Assembly (NCBI GenBank): GCA_021783275.1
Contig: JAJXUA010000002.1
Coordinates: forward strand, 1 to 64,000
From: Pseudomonadota bacterium
GTDB lineage: Bacteria; Pseudomonadota; Gammaproteobacteria; Burkholderiales; Thiobacillaceae
DNA: 64,000 bases
Reading direction: 5' to 3'
A program made the position numbers and the translations under genes. Shown here piece after piece: positions 28,702 through 37,484 of this stretch; within the stretch, counting starts at the first letter, position 1, and every line of letters starts with the position of its first letter. Under the pieces are notes generated by a model. The model saw nothing but the letters and a program-made list of their open reading frames with translations. It was not told the origin of the DNA and did not search any database.

Positions 28702-29354
28702 GCTGGGACTGGCCGGAGCACAAGCCCGAGGAATACACCCCGAGGTTGATCGACCTGCAATTTGACCTGATCGGAACCACTATTCCGGCGGACAACGCAG
28801 GTTTGCTGAGCGCGTCCGTCTGCGCGGTGCTGCCTTGGCTGGGCGAAGATGGCGGATGCGGGATACAGCATCTTAAAGGGGCGGCCACCAATGCCGGAGA
28901 TGCGATTCTGAACATCAATCGCCGCACCAAAATGTATATGCGCATCCCCAAAACACGGATTGCAGATGTTGAAATTCTGATCGGTCAGACGTTCAACCTG
29001 GACGGCCACACACTTGAAATCGGGCCATTCAAATCACGCCAGTTCTCCCCGTTTGGCAATATCTACGCGCACTTCGTTGACACGGGCAGCCCGGGCGAAG
29101 AACAATTCGTCCAGGATGTCATGCGCGAACTTGATGGACACTTCCAGTTGCGCTGCGGTTTCATTTGCGGCAAACAGCAGACCCTGGCGGGCACAGACGG
29201 CCCGATTTACGGTTACAGCCTGATGCTGCATGGTGTGCCCCCTCACAAATCGCTGCAATTGCAGGATGAGGGGCTGGGTCGCAACCGGCTGCTGGGCTGT
29301 GGATTGTTCATTCCGCACAAGTCAATTTCACCGGTCGTTCCGGATATTTTCTAA
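28698..29354 (+). CDS. Cas6/Cmx6-like (I-MYXAN-type) RNA-endonuclease-family protein, no CRISPR in window
   Basis: Pattern ...VLPWLGEDGGCGIQHL...RRTKMYMRIPKTRI...YGYSLMLHGVPPHKSLQLQDEGLGRNRLLGCGLFIPHKSI, with a C-terminal Gly-rich loop G-x-G-R-x-x-x-G-C-G-x-F-x-P-H-K as in Cas6 proteins. Confidence 0.72.
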   Translation: MSWDWPEHKPEEYTPRLIDLQFDLIGTTIPADNAGLLSASVCAVLPWLGEDGGCGIQHLKGAATNAGDAILNINRRTKMYMRIPKTRIADVEILIGQTFNLDGHTLEIGPFKSRQFSPFGNIYAHFVDTGSPGEEQFVQDVMRELDGHFQLRCGFICGKQQTLAGTDGPIYGYSLMLHGVPPHKSLQLQDEGLGRNRLLGCGLFIPHKSISPVVPDIF

Positions 29355-29416
29355 CCCCGCCGGTTGATTCAATCCAGTCACCCGGCGCTTTTTAACCCAC
29401 CCCGAAAGGAGCAACC

Positions 29417-29749
29417 ATGTCTTACATAGTGAACGGCGAAGAACTCGAAACCGGCGAAGAAGAATTCCTGCTGGAAGCCAATTTCAGCGACGATGTGCCG
29501 CCGGTCATCGCCGCCGCCGAAAAAATCACGCTGACCGATGATCACTGGATCGTCATCAACTGGCTGCGTGAAAAGTACAAGGAAGACGGCCAGACCCCGA
29601 ACTTCCGCAACATGGTCATCCAGATGGACGACGAGCACCCCGGCCACGACTGGAAGAAAAAGCTCTACGAATTGTTCCCCAACATGCCGGCGCGTCAGGG
29701 TTGCCGCGTTGCCGGTCTGCCCAAGCCGTTCGGCAAAGGCGGCTACTAA
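29417..29749 (+). CDS. DsrC/TusE-family paralogue lacking the penultimate Cys
   Basis: ITLTDDHWIVINWLREKYKEDGQTPNFRNMV...LYELFPNMPARQGCRVAGLPKPFGKGGY. Confidence 0.93.
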   Translation: MSYIVNGEELETGEEEFLLEANFSDDVPPVIAAAEKITLTDDHWIVINWLREKYKEDGQTPNFRNMVIQMDDEHPGHDWKKKLYELFPNMPARQGCRVAGLPKPFGKGGY

Positions 29750-29757
29750 GCCTATCG

Positions 29758-29835
29758 GGTGAGGCGTAAGGGGCGAGGCGTGAGGCGGCAATCGCCGACA
29801 CGACCCGCCGCCCCTCACCCCTTCCGCCTCACACC
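29758..29835. repeat. Imperfect inverted repeat (GGTGAGGCGTAAGGGGCGAGG... / ...CCCCTCACCCCTTCCGCCTCACACC)
   Basis: Arms 29758-29788 and 29805-29835 largely complementary; between the dsrC paralogue and the rhodanese gene. Confidence 0.6.
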
Positions 29836-29841
29836 TCCCCC

Positions 29842-30684
29842 ATGCCCAGCACCCTCATCACCCCCGAACAACTCGCCGCCCAGCTCGATACCTGCGTCGT
29901 CATCGACTGCCGTTTCTCGCTGGCCGACACCGGCTATGGCCGGCGCGTCTACGCCGTCGGGCATATCCCCGGCGCGCGCTACGCTCATCTCGACGACGAC
30001 CTTTCGTCGCCGAAATCCGCAAGCACCGGTCGCCACCCTTTGCCCGAGCTCGCCCGCTTATGCCGCCAGCTCGGTGACTGGGGCATTACTCCCGCCACCC
30101 AGGTCGTCGTCTACGACGACAGCTTCGGCTCGATGGCGGTACGCCTGTGGTGGCTGCTGCGCGGACTCGGCCATCAAAAGGTCGCGCTGCTCGACGGCAA
30201 CTTCCCCAGGTGGGCGCGCGAAAAGCATCCGGTCACAGCCGATTTGCCGGTCGTCACGCCGGTGACTTACCCCATCCCAGCAAGCGTGGACTGGGGCGTG
30301 GACGCCAACGCCGTGGAGGCTATCCGTACCTCTCCTGCACACAAGCTCATCGACGCGCGTCCGGAAATGCGTTTCAGCGGCGAAGTCGAAAAAATCGACC
30401 CTGTCGCCGGACACATCCCCGGCGCGATCAACTGGGTGTATGAAGAAAACCTCGACCTCGACGGCACCTATCTGCCCGCCGACGAATTGCGCGCCGCCTA
30501 TACGCAGCTGCTCGGCGAAGTCGCGCCGCAAAACGTCGTTCACACGTGTGGCTCGGGTGTCACTGCCTGCCACAACGTGCTCGCGATGGAAATCGCCGGC
30601 CTGCCCGGCTCGCGCCTCTACCCCGGCTCGTGGAGCGAATGGATCACCGATCCGTCGCGTCCCGTCGCCACTGGTGACGCCTGA
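29842..30684 (+). CDS. Two-domain rhodanese (thiosulfate/mercaptopyruvate sulfurtransferase family)
   Basis: CVVIDCRFSLADTGYGRRVYAVGHIPGARYAHLDDDLS...; C-terminal loop HTCGSGVTACHNVLAM. Confidence 0.93.
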   Translation: MPSTLITPEQLAAQLDTCVVIDCRFSLADTGYGRRVYAVGHIPGARYAHLDDDLSSPKSASTGRHPLPELARLCRQLGDWGITPATQVVVYDDSFGSMAVRLWWLLRGLGHQKVALLDGNFPRWAREKHPVTADLPVVTPVTYPIPASVDWGVDANAVEAIRTSPAHKLIDARPEMRFSGEVEKIDPVAGHIPGAINWVYEENLDLDGTYLPADELRAAYTQLLGEVAPQNVVHTCGSGVTACHNVLAMEIAGLPGSRLYPGSWSEWITDPSRPVATGDA

Positions 30685-30728
30685 GTTTCATCCGTTTCAG
30701 TTCCACCCGATTTACTGGAGTCGCACCC

Positions 30729-31349
30729 ATGGTCAAACCCGTCAAAGTCCGCACCATCTGGTTCAAGAAAGACGGCGAACGCACGCCCGAAGAAATCGCT
30801 TCGGCGGTCGCCACGACGACCTGGCGGCTCGCCGACAAGGCGGTCGATAACCTCGGCCGCGAGAACTACGACATCATCACCCCGGGGCGCGGCTTCAAGC
30901 TCATCGCCGAATTCGTTGCTTTCCTCGCGCACTACTGTGACCGCATGGCCTACGCCACGCTCACCCCCGAGCGTCGCATCGCCGTGCTGCAAGCCGTGTC
31001 GAACCGGCTCGGCGAAGTGATGGAAGAGAACGTCCGCGAAGTCGTCGGCAAAAACGACCCGCGCAACTACAAGCAGGAATTCATCGATTTCTTGAACAAG
31101 CGCTTCGAGGAATACGCCGAGTTCGACTTCCCCAACGAAGAGAAAGCCAGCTTCCCCGCGCTGCGTTTCCTCTCGCTGCAAATCCGCGAAGAAATGGGCG
31201 ACAACGACAAGACCTGGATCATGGATCAGATCATGGACATCGAAATGCCCGAGATGATGGGCACGGTGCGGAAAAGCTTTATGGGGCTGTTGTCCGACGC
31301 GCCGGTTAAACGCGGCTTCGGTTCGCCCGACATGCTGCCACCGGAGTAA
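30729..31349 (+). CDS. Hypothetical protein, 206 aa, in the dsr-linked plus-strand cluster
   Basis: [46 protein letters not shown]...; good RBS spacing and synteny. Confidence 0.75.
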   Translation: MVKPVKVRTIWFKKDGERTPEEIASAVATTTWRLADKAVDNLGRENYDIITPGRGFKLIAEFVAFLAHYCDRMAYATLTPERRIAVLQAVSNRLGEVMEENVREVVGKNDPRNYKQEFIDFLNKRFEEYAEFDFPNEEKASFPALRFLSLQIREEMGDNDKTWIMDQIMDIEMPEMMGTVRKSFMGLLSDAPVKRGFGSPDMLPPE

Positions 31350-31355
31350 GCACTT

Positions 31356-32261
31356 TTGGCTTCGCCATTCGATCTGGCTGACACCACTGCCTACCGTGTC
31401 TGGCGTGATGCCAGGCTCGCTGCCTACCCGCGCAGCGTCGAAGATCTCTTCGTCCCGGTCGCCGACCCGCGCGCGCTGAGTCCGGCCGAAAGGCAGGCAC
31501 TCGCGGCCGCTGTCGCGCGCGCCAACATGGTGTTTTATGCCGCGCCACACCTGCCTGCTGCGGACAAATCCTTGCCCAAAAAACTCGGCGAACAGCTGGG
31601 ATTGTTCCGGCTCGAAGGCAACTACCTCGCCGACGAAGACGGGCTCTCCAGCATTACGCCCAGCGCAGACGAAACCAGCGCGCGCGGCGATTACATCCCG
31701 TACACCCACAAGCCGATCAACTGGCATACCGACGGCTATTACAACGCGCTCGACAAACGCATCCTCGGCATGTCCCTGCACTGCGCGCAGGACGCGGAAG
31801 ACGGGGGCGAAAACGCCCTGCTCGACCATGAAATCGCCTACATCCAGCTGCGTGACACCCATCCCGACTACGTCGCCGCGCTGATGCAGCCCGATGCGAT
31901 GACCATCCCTGCGCGCATGGACGATGACAACATCGCCCGCGCCGAGCAGTCCGGCCCGGTTTTCTCGATTGATCCTGCAGCAGGCTTCCTGCACATGCGT
32001 TACACCGCGCGCACCCGTTCCATCGTCTGGAAAGCCGACACCACCACGCAGGCCGCGGTAAAAACCCTGACTGAGATCCTCGCCGATTCGGAATACACCC
32101 TCAGCGCGCGCATGACCCCGGGTGTCGGCCTCATCTGCAACAATGTGCTGCACACCCGCAGCGCGTTTTCCGATTCGCCCGGCAAGCGGAGACTGCTGTA
32201 TCGCGGGCGCTACTATGATCGCCTGCGTTTTGATTTAGCCTCCTCCGCACACCCTGCCTAG
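31356..32261 (+). CDS. TauD/TfdA-like Fe(II)/2-oxoglutarate dioxygenase family protein
   Basis: INWHTDGYYN (HxD), ...NNVLHTRSAFSDSPGKRRLLYRGRYYDR distal His/Arg region. Confidence 0.82.
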   Translation: MASPFDLADTTAYRVWRDARLAAYPRSVEDLFVPVADPRALSPAERQALAAAVARANMVFYAAPHLPAADKSLPKKLGEQLGLFRLEGNYLADEDGLSSITPSADETSARGDYIPYTHKPINWHTDGYYNALDKRILGMSLHCAQDAEDGGENALLDHEIAYIQLRDTHPDYVAALMQPDAMTIPARMDDDNIARAEQSGPVFSIDPAAGFLHMRYTARTRSIVWKADTTTQAAVKTLTEILADSEYTLSARMTPGVGLICNNVLHTRSAFSDSPGKRRLLYRGRYYDRLRFDLASSAHPA

Positions 32262-32307
32262 CGGGAGCAGGTAAAATAGCGGCCTTTGTTTTCGGCCACT
32301 TGCCGTC

Positions 32308-33558
32308 ATGCAGCTTCTTGCCCTTGGGGTTAACCACCATACCGCACCGCTCGCGATACGCGAGCAGGTGGCGTTCGGCCCCGAAAAGCTGCTGGAGGCA
32401 CTGCGCGAACTGACCCAAAGCCAGCGCGCCAGTGAAGCGGCCATCCTGTCTACCTGCAACCGTACCGAGCTGTACTGCAACACCGCCGATGTGGACACGG
32501 TGACGCAGTGGCTGGCCGATTTTCACCACCTGCCACGGCGCGAACTTGCCCCCTATCTCTATGCGCTGCCGCGCGAGCAGGCCGCGCAACATGCTTTTCG
32601 CGTGGCGGCCGGGCTGGATTCGATGGTACTGGGCGAAACCCAGATTCTGGGTCAGATGAAACAGGCGGTGCAGACCGCCGAAGAAGCCGGCACGCTGGGA
32701 CTGCTGCTCCACAAACTGTTCCAGCGGTCTTTTTCCGTCGCCAAGGAAGTGCGTACCAGCACGGAGATTGGTGCGAACTCCGTCTCCATGGCGGCCGCAG
32801 CGGTGCGCCTGGCTGAACGCATTTTTCCGGGCCTGAAGGAACAATCCTGCCTGTTCATCGGCGCGGGCGAAATGATCGAGTTGTGCATGACGCACTTTGC
32901 GGCGCAGCATCCGCGCCAGATCACCGTGGCCAACCGAACCGCCGAGCGTGCCCGGCCCCTGGCCGAACGCTTCGGCGGCGAGGTGATTGCGCTGACCGCG
33001 CTGCCCGAGGCCGTTGCGGCGCATGACATTATTGTCACCTCGACCGCCAGCCCGCTGCCGATCCTGGGCAAGGGCATGCTGGAGCGTGCCATCAAGCAGC
33101 GCCGCCACCGGCCGATTTTCATCGTCGATCTGGCGGTGCCGCGCGACGTGGAAGCCGAAGTCGCCGACATGGACGATGTGTTTCTGTACACGGTGGACGA
33201 TCTGGGACTGGTGGTGCGCGAAGGCATGGACAACCGCGTGGCCCAGGTGGCGCAGGCCGAGGCGATTATCGAAACCAGCGTGGAACACTTCGTCCACTGG
33301 ATGGAAGGCCGCGAACTCGTTCCGGTGATACGCGCCCTGCGCGACACGGCCGAGCGCCACCGCCGCCACGAAATCGACAAGGCCGAAAAAGCCCTGGCAC
33401 GCGGCGACGATCCGGCTGGCGTGCTCGACAGCATGAGTCAGGCGCTCGCCAACAAGCTCCTGCATGCACCCACCCATGCGCTCAACCACGCCACCCGCAC
33501 TGAGCGCGACGCATTTGTGAGGCTGATTCGCCAGCTATATGGTTTACGCGACGAATGA
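32308..33558 (+). CDS. hemA: Glutamyl-tRNA reductase
   Basis: [23 protein letters not shown]...[11 protein letters not shown]...[11 protein letters not shown]. Confidence 0.97.
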   Translation: MQLLALGVNHHTAPLAIREQVAFGPEKLLEALRELTQSQRASEAAILSTCNRTELYCNTADVDTVTQWLADFHHLPRRELAPYLYALPREQAAQHAFRVAAGLDSMVLGETQILGQMKQAVQTAEEAGTLGLLLHKLFQRSFSVAKEVRTSTEIGANSVSMAAAAVRLAERIFPGLKEQSCLFIGAGEMIELCMTHFAAQHPRQITVANRTAERARPLAERFGGEVIALTALPEAVAAHDIIVTSTASPLPILGKGMLERAIKQRRHRPIFIVDLAVPRDVEAEVADMDDVFLYTVDDLGLVVREGMDNRVAQVAQAEAIIETSVEHFVHWMEGRELVPVIRALRDTAERHRRHEIDKAEKALARGDDPAGVLDSMSQALANKLLHAPTHALNHATRTERDAFVRLIRQLYGLRDE

Positions 33559-34637
33559 AAGCCTCGCTGGCCGATAAACTCGCCCGTGCCAACGAGCGGC
33601 TGGAAGAACTCGACGCCCTGTTATCGCAGCCCGAAATCGCGGGGGATATGGACACCTGGCGTAAGTTCACCCGCGAGCGCGCCGACCTCGACCCGGTCGT
33701 CACCCTCTATCGCCAGTTCAAACAGGTCGAAGCGGACGAGATCACGGCACGGGGGCTGCTCGCCGACCCCGACCTGCGTCAGTTCGCCGAAGCCGAGCTG
33801 GCGGATGCCGCCGCCCGAACGCTGCAACTGGAATCGGCACTGCAAACCGCACTCCTGCCGAAAGATCCCAACGACGAACGCAACCTGTTTCTGGAAATCC
33901 GTGCTGGCACCGGCGGGGATGAGTCGGCACTGTTTGCGGGCAACCTGCTGCGCATGTACACGCGCTATGCCGAGCGCTGTGGCTGGAAAGTCGAAGTTGT
34001 ATCCGACAACCCCGGCGAAATGGGCGGTTACAAGGAAGCCATTGTGCGCATCGTCGGCCAGGGCGCGTATTCGCGGCTGAAATTCGAGTCCGGCGGCCAC
34101 CGGGTGCAGCGTGTGCCGGAAACCGAATCGCAGGGTCGTATCCACACCTCGGCCTGCACCGTAGCGGTGATGCCGGAAGCCGACGAAGTCGGTGAAATCA
34201 CGATCAACCCGGCCGACCTGCGCATCGACACCTTTCGCGCCTCGGGGGCGGGTGGCCAGCACATCAACAAAACCGACTCCGCGATCCGCATCACCCACCT
34301 GCCGACCGGGCTGGTGGTCGAATGCCAGGACGACCGCTCCCAGCACAAGAACAAGGCGCAAGCCCTGTCGGTACTGGCCGCCCGCCTGAAAGACCGCGAA
34401 CTCAGGGCGCAGCACGCGCTGGAAGCCAGCACCCGCAAAAGCCTGATCGGCAGTGGCGACCGCTCCGACCGCATTCGTACCTACAATTTTCCGCAAGGCC
34501 GCATCACCGACCATCGCATCAACCTCACCCTGCACAAGATCGACGCGATGCTGGACGGCGACCTCACCGAATTGTTTGACGCACTAGCCGCCGAACACCA
34601 GGCTGAACTGCTGGCCACCCTGTCTGGCGAAGCCTGA
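33555..34637 (+). CDS. prfA: Peptide chain release factor 1
   Basis: ...[22 protein letters not shown]...[40 protein letters not shown]. Confidence 0.98.
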   Translation: MKASLADKLARANERLEELDALLSQPEIAGDMDTWRKFTRERADLDPVVTLYRQFKQVEADEITARGLLADPDLRQFAEAELADAAARTLQLESALQTALLPKDPNDERNLFLEIRAGTGGDESALFAGNLLRMYTRYAERCGWKVEVVSDNPGEMGGYKEAIVRIVGQGAYSRLKFESGGHRVQRVPETESQGRIHTSACTVAVMPEADEVGEITINPADLRIDTFRASGAGGQHINKTDSAIRITHLPTGLVVECQDDRSQHKNKAQALSVLAARLKDRELRAQHALEASTRKSLIGSGDRSDRIRTYNFPQGRITDHRINLTLHKIDAMLDGDLTELFDALAAEHQAELLATLSGEA

Positions 34638-34640
34638 GTC

Positions 34641-35501
34641 ATGGGCACTGCAACGACCGTTGCCGGCCTGCTGGACGACGCCACCCGGCGACTGTCGTCC
34701 ACACTCGATCTCACTCAGCGTGACGCGCGGCTGGAAGCGCGCGTGCTGGCCGCCCATGCCTTGCAGGTCGATCCTGCCTGGCTGATTGCGCACGACACCG
34801 ACACGCTCAAACCCGCTCAAGTGGCCGGTTTTGATGCGCTGCTCATGCAGCGGCTGGCCGGCATACCCGTGGCGTATGTGGTGGGAGCGCGCGAATTTTA
34901 TGGTCGCCGTTTTCAGGTCACGCCCGACGTGCTCATCCCCCGCCCCGACACCGAATTGCTGGTTGAATGCGCGCTGCAGGCGATGCCGCCCCGGCGCAGC
35001 CTGGAGGTACTCGACCTGGGTACCGGCAGCGGATGCATTGCCATTACTCTGGCGCTGGAGCGCCCCGATGCGCGCGTCACCGCCATTGACCAGTCCGCCG
35101 CCGCGCTGGAGGTGGCCCGGCGCAATGCCCGACACCTTGGCGCATCCGTCGTGTTTCAGGCGGGAGACTGGTTCAGCCCGCTGGGTGGACAACAATTCGA
35201 CCTGATTGTCAGCAATCCGCCGTATATCGCCGCGCACGATCCCCACCTGTCGCGGGGCGACCTGCGCTTCGAGCCTGTCGGCGCACTGGCATCGGGGGCA
35301 GACGGGCTGGACGACCTGCGCGCCATCGTTGCGGCGTCCCGCAGCCACCTCAAGCCCGGCGGGGTCTGCCTGCTGGAGCACGGCTGGGATCAGGTCGGGG
35401 CCGTGTGTTCGCTATTCAGGCAACAGGGCTGGCACGCGCCTACCAGTTGGCCCGATCTGGCGGGCATCCTGCGCGTCAGTGGCGGAAAACTGTCGGAATA
35501 A
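34641..35501 (+). CDS. prmC: Release factor glutamine methyltransferase
   Basis: ...VLIPRPDTELLVECAL...VLDLGTGSGCIAITLALERP...IVSNPPYIAAHDPHL. Confidence 0.96.
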   Translation: MGTATTVAGLLDDATRRLSSTLDLTQRDARLEARVLAAHALQVDPAWLIAHDTDTLKPAQVAGFDALLMQRLAGIPVAYVVGAREFYGRRFQVTPDVLIPRPDTELLVECALQAMPPRRSLEVLDLGTGSGCIAITLALERPDARVTAIDQSAAALEVARRNARHLGASVVFQAGDWFSPLGGQQFDLIVSNPPYIAAHDPHLSRGDLRFEPVGALASGADGLDDLRAIVAASRSHLKPGGVCLLEHGWDQVGAVCSLFRQQGWHAPTSWPDLAGILRVSGGKLSE

Positions 35502-35581
35502 TTTACACTCTGCGTGCGTGGCGTGTATTACAACAGCCCGAGTTGCTCATTCTAAGCCGGTTTCGGGACACTTCGTATATG

Positions 35582-35598
35582 TTGGTGTGATTCTTGCT
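35582..35598 (+). promoter_or_regulatory. Putative sigma-54 (-24/-12) promoter
   Basis: TTGGTGTGATTCTTGCT: GG-N10-GC spacing, 41 bp before the ATG at 35640. Confidence 0.6.
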
Positions 35599-35639
35599 GT
35601 GTAGTCCTGCATAACTTAACTGCTTTTTCGAGGCCCGCC

Positions 35640-36296
35640 ATGTCTGACCAGAAACCTGAAAACCAGGACATTTCCACCCCGGTATCCGAGGACGCCCCGG
35701 TTAATGCGTCGCGTCGTCGACTGACGGGAGGTGCCCTGGGCGTCGCCGCCGTCTTCACCCTGGCCAGCCGCCCGGTCTGGGCCAATCAATGCAGCATCTC
35801 GGGCATGATGTCGGGCAATCTGTCCAAGCCCAAAGAGCCAGCTTGCGCAGGCTGCACCCCGGGCTACTGGAAAGTGTGCAACCATCTGGATTCATGGCTC
35901 GCAACAGGCTTCAAGCCAACCGACACCTTCAATAGCGTATTTGGCGTTACCCAGTACGTGGATTGCCAGGGTACGCCTTATACCCTCCTCGACGTGATGT
36001 ATCTAAGTGGCGGCACTTATTCCTGCGGTCCTGGAGGCAACAAGAACGCCAACCCGGCCGGCGCGCCCAGTAGTTGCACTAACGGCAATGCCTTCGGCAG
36101 ACTGGGCGGCGACCCCATATCCGAGAACCTGGGCTTCCATGCGGTCGCGGCCCTGCTCAATTCGGCGCATCCCAACGTCAACTATGGCTATACCTCTGGC
36201 GAGTTGATCAATCTGTTCAAGAATAATCTTGCAACACCCCAAGCGCTCAAGGACTCACTTGCCATGTTGAACGAGCGGGGCTGCCCGCTGAACTGA
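35640..36296 (+). CDS. Exported (Tat-like signal) Cys-rich protein with CTPGYWK motif
   Basis: NASRRRLTGGALGVAAVFTLASRPVWANQ signal; KEPACAGCTPGYWKVCNHLDSW; ...GCPLN end. Confidence 0.75.
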   Translation: MSDQKPENQDISTPVSEDAPVNASRRRLTGGALGVAAVFTLASRPVWANQCSISGMMSGNLSKPKEPACAGCTPGYWKVCNHLDSWLATGFKPTDTFNSVFGVTQYVDCQGTPYTLLDVMYLSGGTYSCGPGGNKNANPAGAPSSCTNGNAFGRLGGDPISENLGFHAVAALLNSAHPNVNYGYTSGELINLFKNNLATPQALKDSLAMLNERGCPLN

Positions 36297-36299
36297 CCC

Positions 36300-36569
36300 A
36301 TGTCGTCTCATTCCACCCCGGCCCGTCTGCTGAAATGCTGGGGTGACGAGGCGATTGTCTATGACACGGGCTCCGGCGACACGCATTACCTCAAGCCACT
36401 GACGCTGGCGCTGTATCAAACCTGCCGCGAACATCCCCAGCAAACGGCTCCCGAAATTGCAGCGCTCCTGGCCCAGCGACTCAACGTCGCCGACACGCCG
36501 CAATTTCGTGAACTGGCCGAAGACGTGCTGACCGATTTGCGCAACATCGGTTTGCTGGCCTCCCCATGA
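36300..36569 (+). CDS. PqqD-like protein (HPr-rel-A system type)
   Basis: RLLKCWGDEAIVYDTGSGDTHYLKPLTLALYQTCREH...; follows exported protein by 3 bp and overlaps the kinase start. Confidence 0.78.
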   Translation: MSSHSTPARLLKCWGDEAIVYDTGSGDTHYLKPLTLALYQTCREHPQQTAPEIAALLAQRLNVADTPQFRELAEDVLTDLRNIGLLASP

Positions 36570-37480
36570 AACTGCTGCAACTGTCCCCCGCCGATTTGCG
36601 CCGCCAGCTGGCCGGTGCCGGGGTGTGGATGCGCACCGGGCCGTTTTCGCTGCGGATTCAATCTCGCCTGCCCGATATTGCGGACGGTCTGGCTCAGTTG
36701 TATGGCCAGTTTGAAGTACGCAGCGCGCAGGAATCGTTCGCTGATTTTCACGTTGCGCTGAATGCGCCGGCAGGGCTGCGCCGCTGGGTTAAACCGCAAG
36801 CCCGGTTTTTTTTCGACGGCCAGCAGCCTTTCCGTCCCCTGCCGCGCGCCCAGGCACTGCCGCTACTGGAATGGGGACTCAACTGGTGTGTATCGATGCA
36901 CGCCCACCAATACCTCATCATCCATGCGGCGGTGGTCGAAAAAAACGGGCGCGCGGCGATACTGCCTGCCCCGTCCGGTTCAGGCAAAAGCACGCTGACT
37001 GCTGGACTGGTGCTGTCGGGCTGGCGTTTGCTGTCGGATGAACTCACGCTGATCGACCGTAAAACCGGCCTGATACAGCCATTGGCGCGGCCCGTCAGCC
37101 TCAAGAACCAGGCGATAGACGTGATCCGGCAATTTGATGCCGACGCGGTCATCAGCCGATCCACGCATGACACGATGAAAGGGACGGTCGCGCTGATGCG
37201 CCCGCCGCGCGACAGCGTGATGCGGCAGCACGAACCCGCACAGCCCGCCTGGGTGATTTTCCCCAAATGGGAAGCTGGGGCCAGCACGCGACTCAGCCCG
37301 CGCTCGCAGGCGCAGACCTTCATGTTCCTGGCCCAGAACGCCTTCAACTACAGTCATCTGGGGGTGGATGGCTTCCGCGTGGGCAGTGCCCTGATCGACC
37401 GGGTCACCTGCTATGATTTCCGCTATAGCCAACTCGACGAAGCCATCGCGCAGTTCGACCGTCTGGCCGACGCGCACTGA
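36566..37480 (+). CDS. HprK-related kinase (HPr-rel-A system type)
   Basis: HAAVVEKNGRAAILPAPSGSGKSTLTAGLVLSGWRLLSDELTLID P-loop and downstream motif as in HprK-like kinases. Confidence 0.85.
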   Translation: MKLLQLSPADLRRQLAGAGVWMRTGPFSLRIQSRLPDIADGLAQLYGQFEVRSAQESFADFHVALNAPAGLRRWVKPQARFFFDGQQPFRPLPRAQALPLLEWGLNWCVSMHAHQYLIIHAAVVEKNGRAAILPAPSGSGKSTLTAGLVLSGWRLLSDELTLIDRKTGLIQPLARPVSLKNQAIDVIRQFDADAVISRSTHDTMKGTVALMRPPRDSVMRQHEPAQPAWVIFPKWEAGASTRLSPRSQAQTFMFLAQNAFNYSHLGVDGFRVGSALIDRVTCYDFRYSQLDEAIAQFDRLADAH

Positions 37481-37484
37481 AGTC

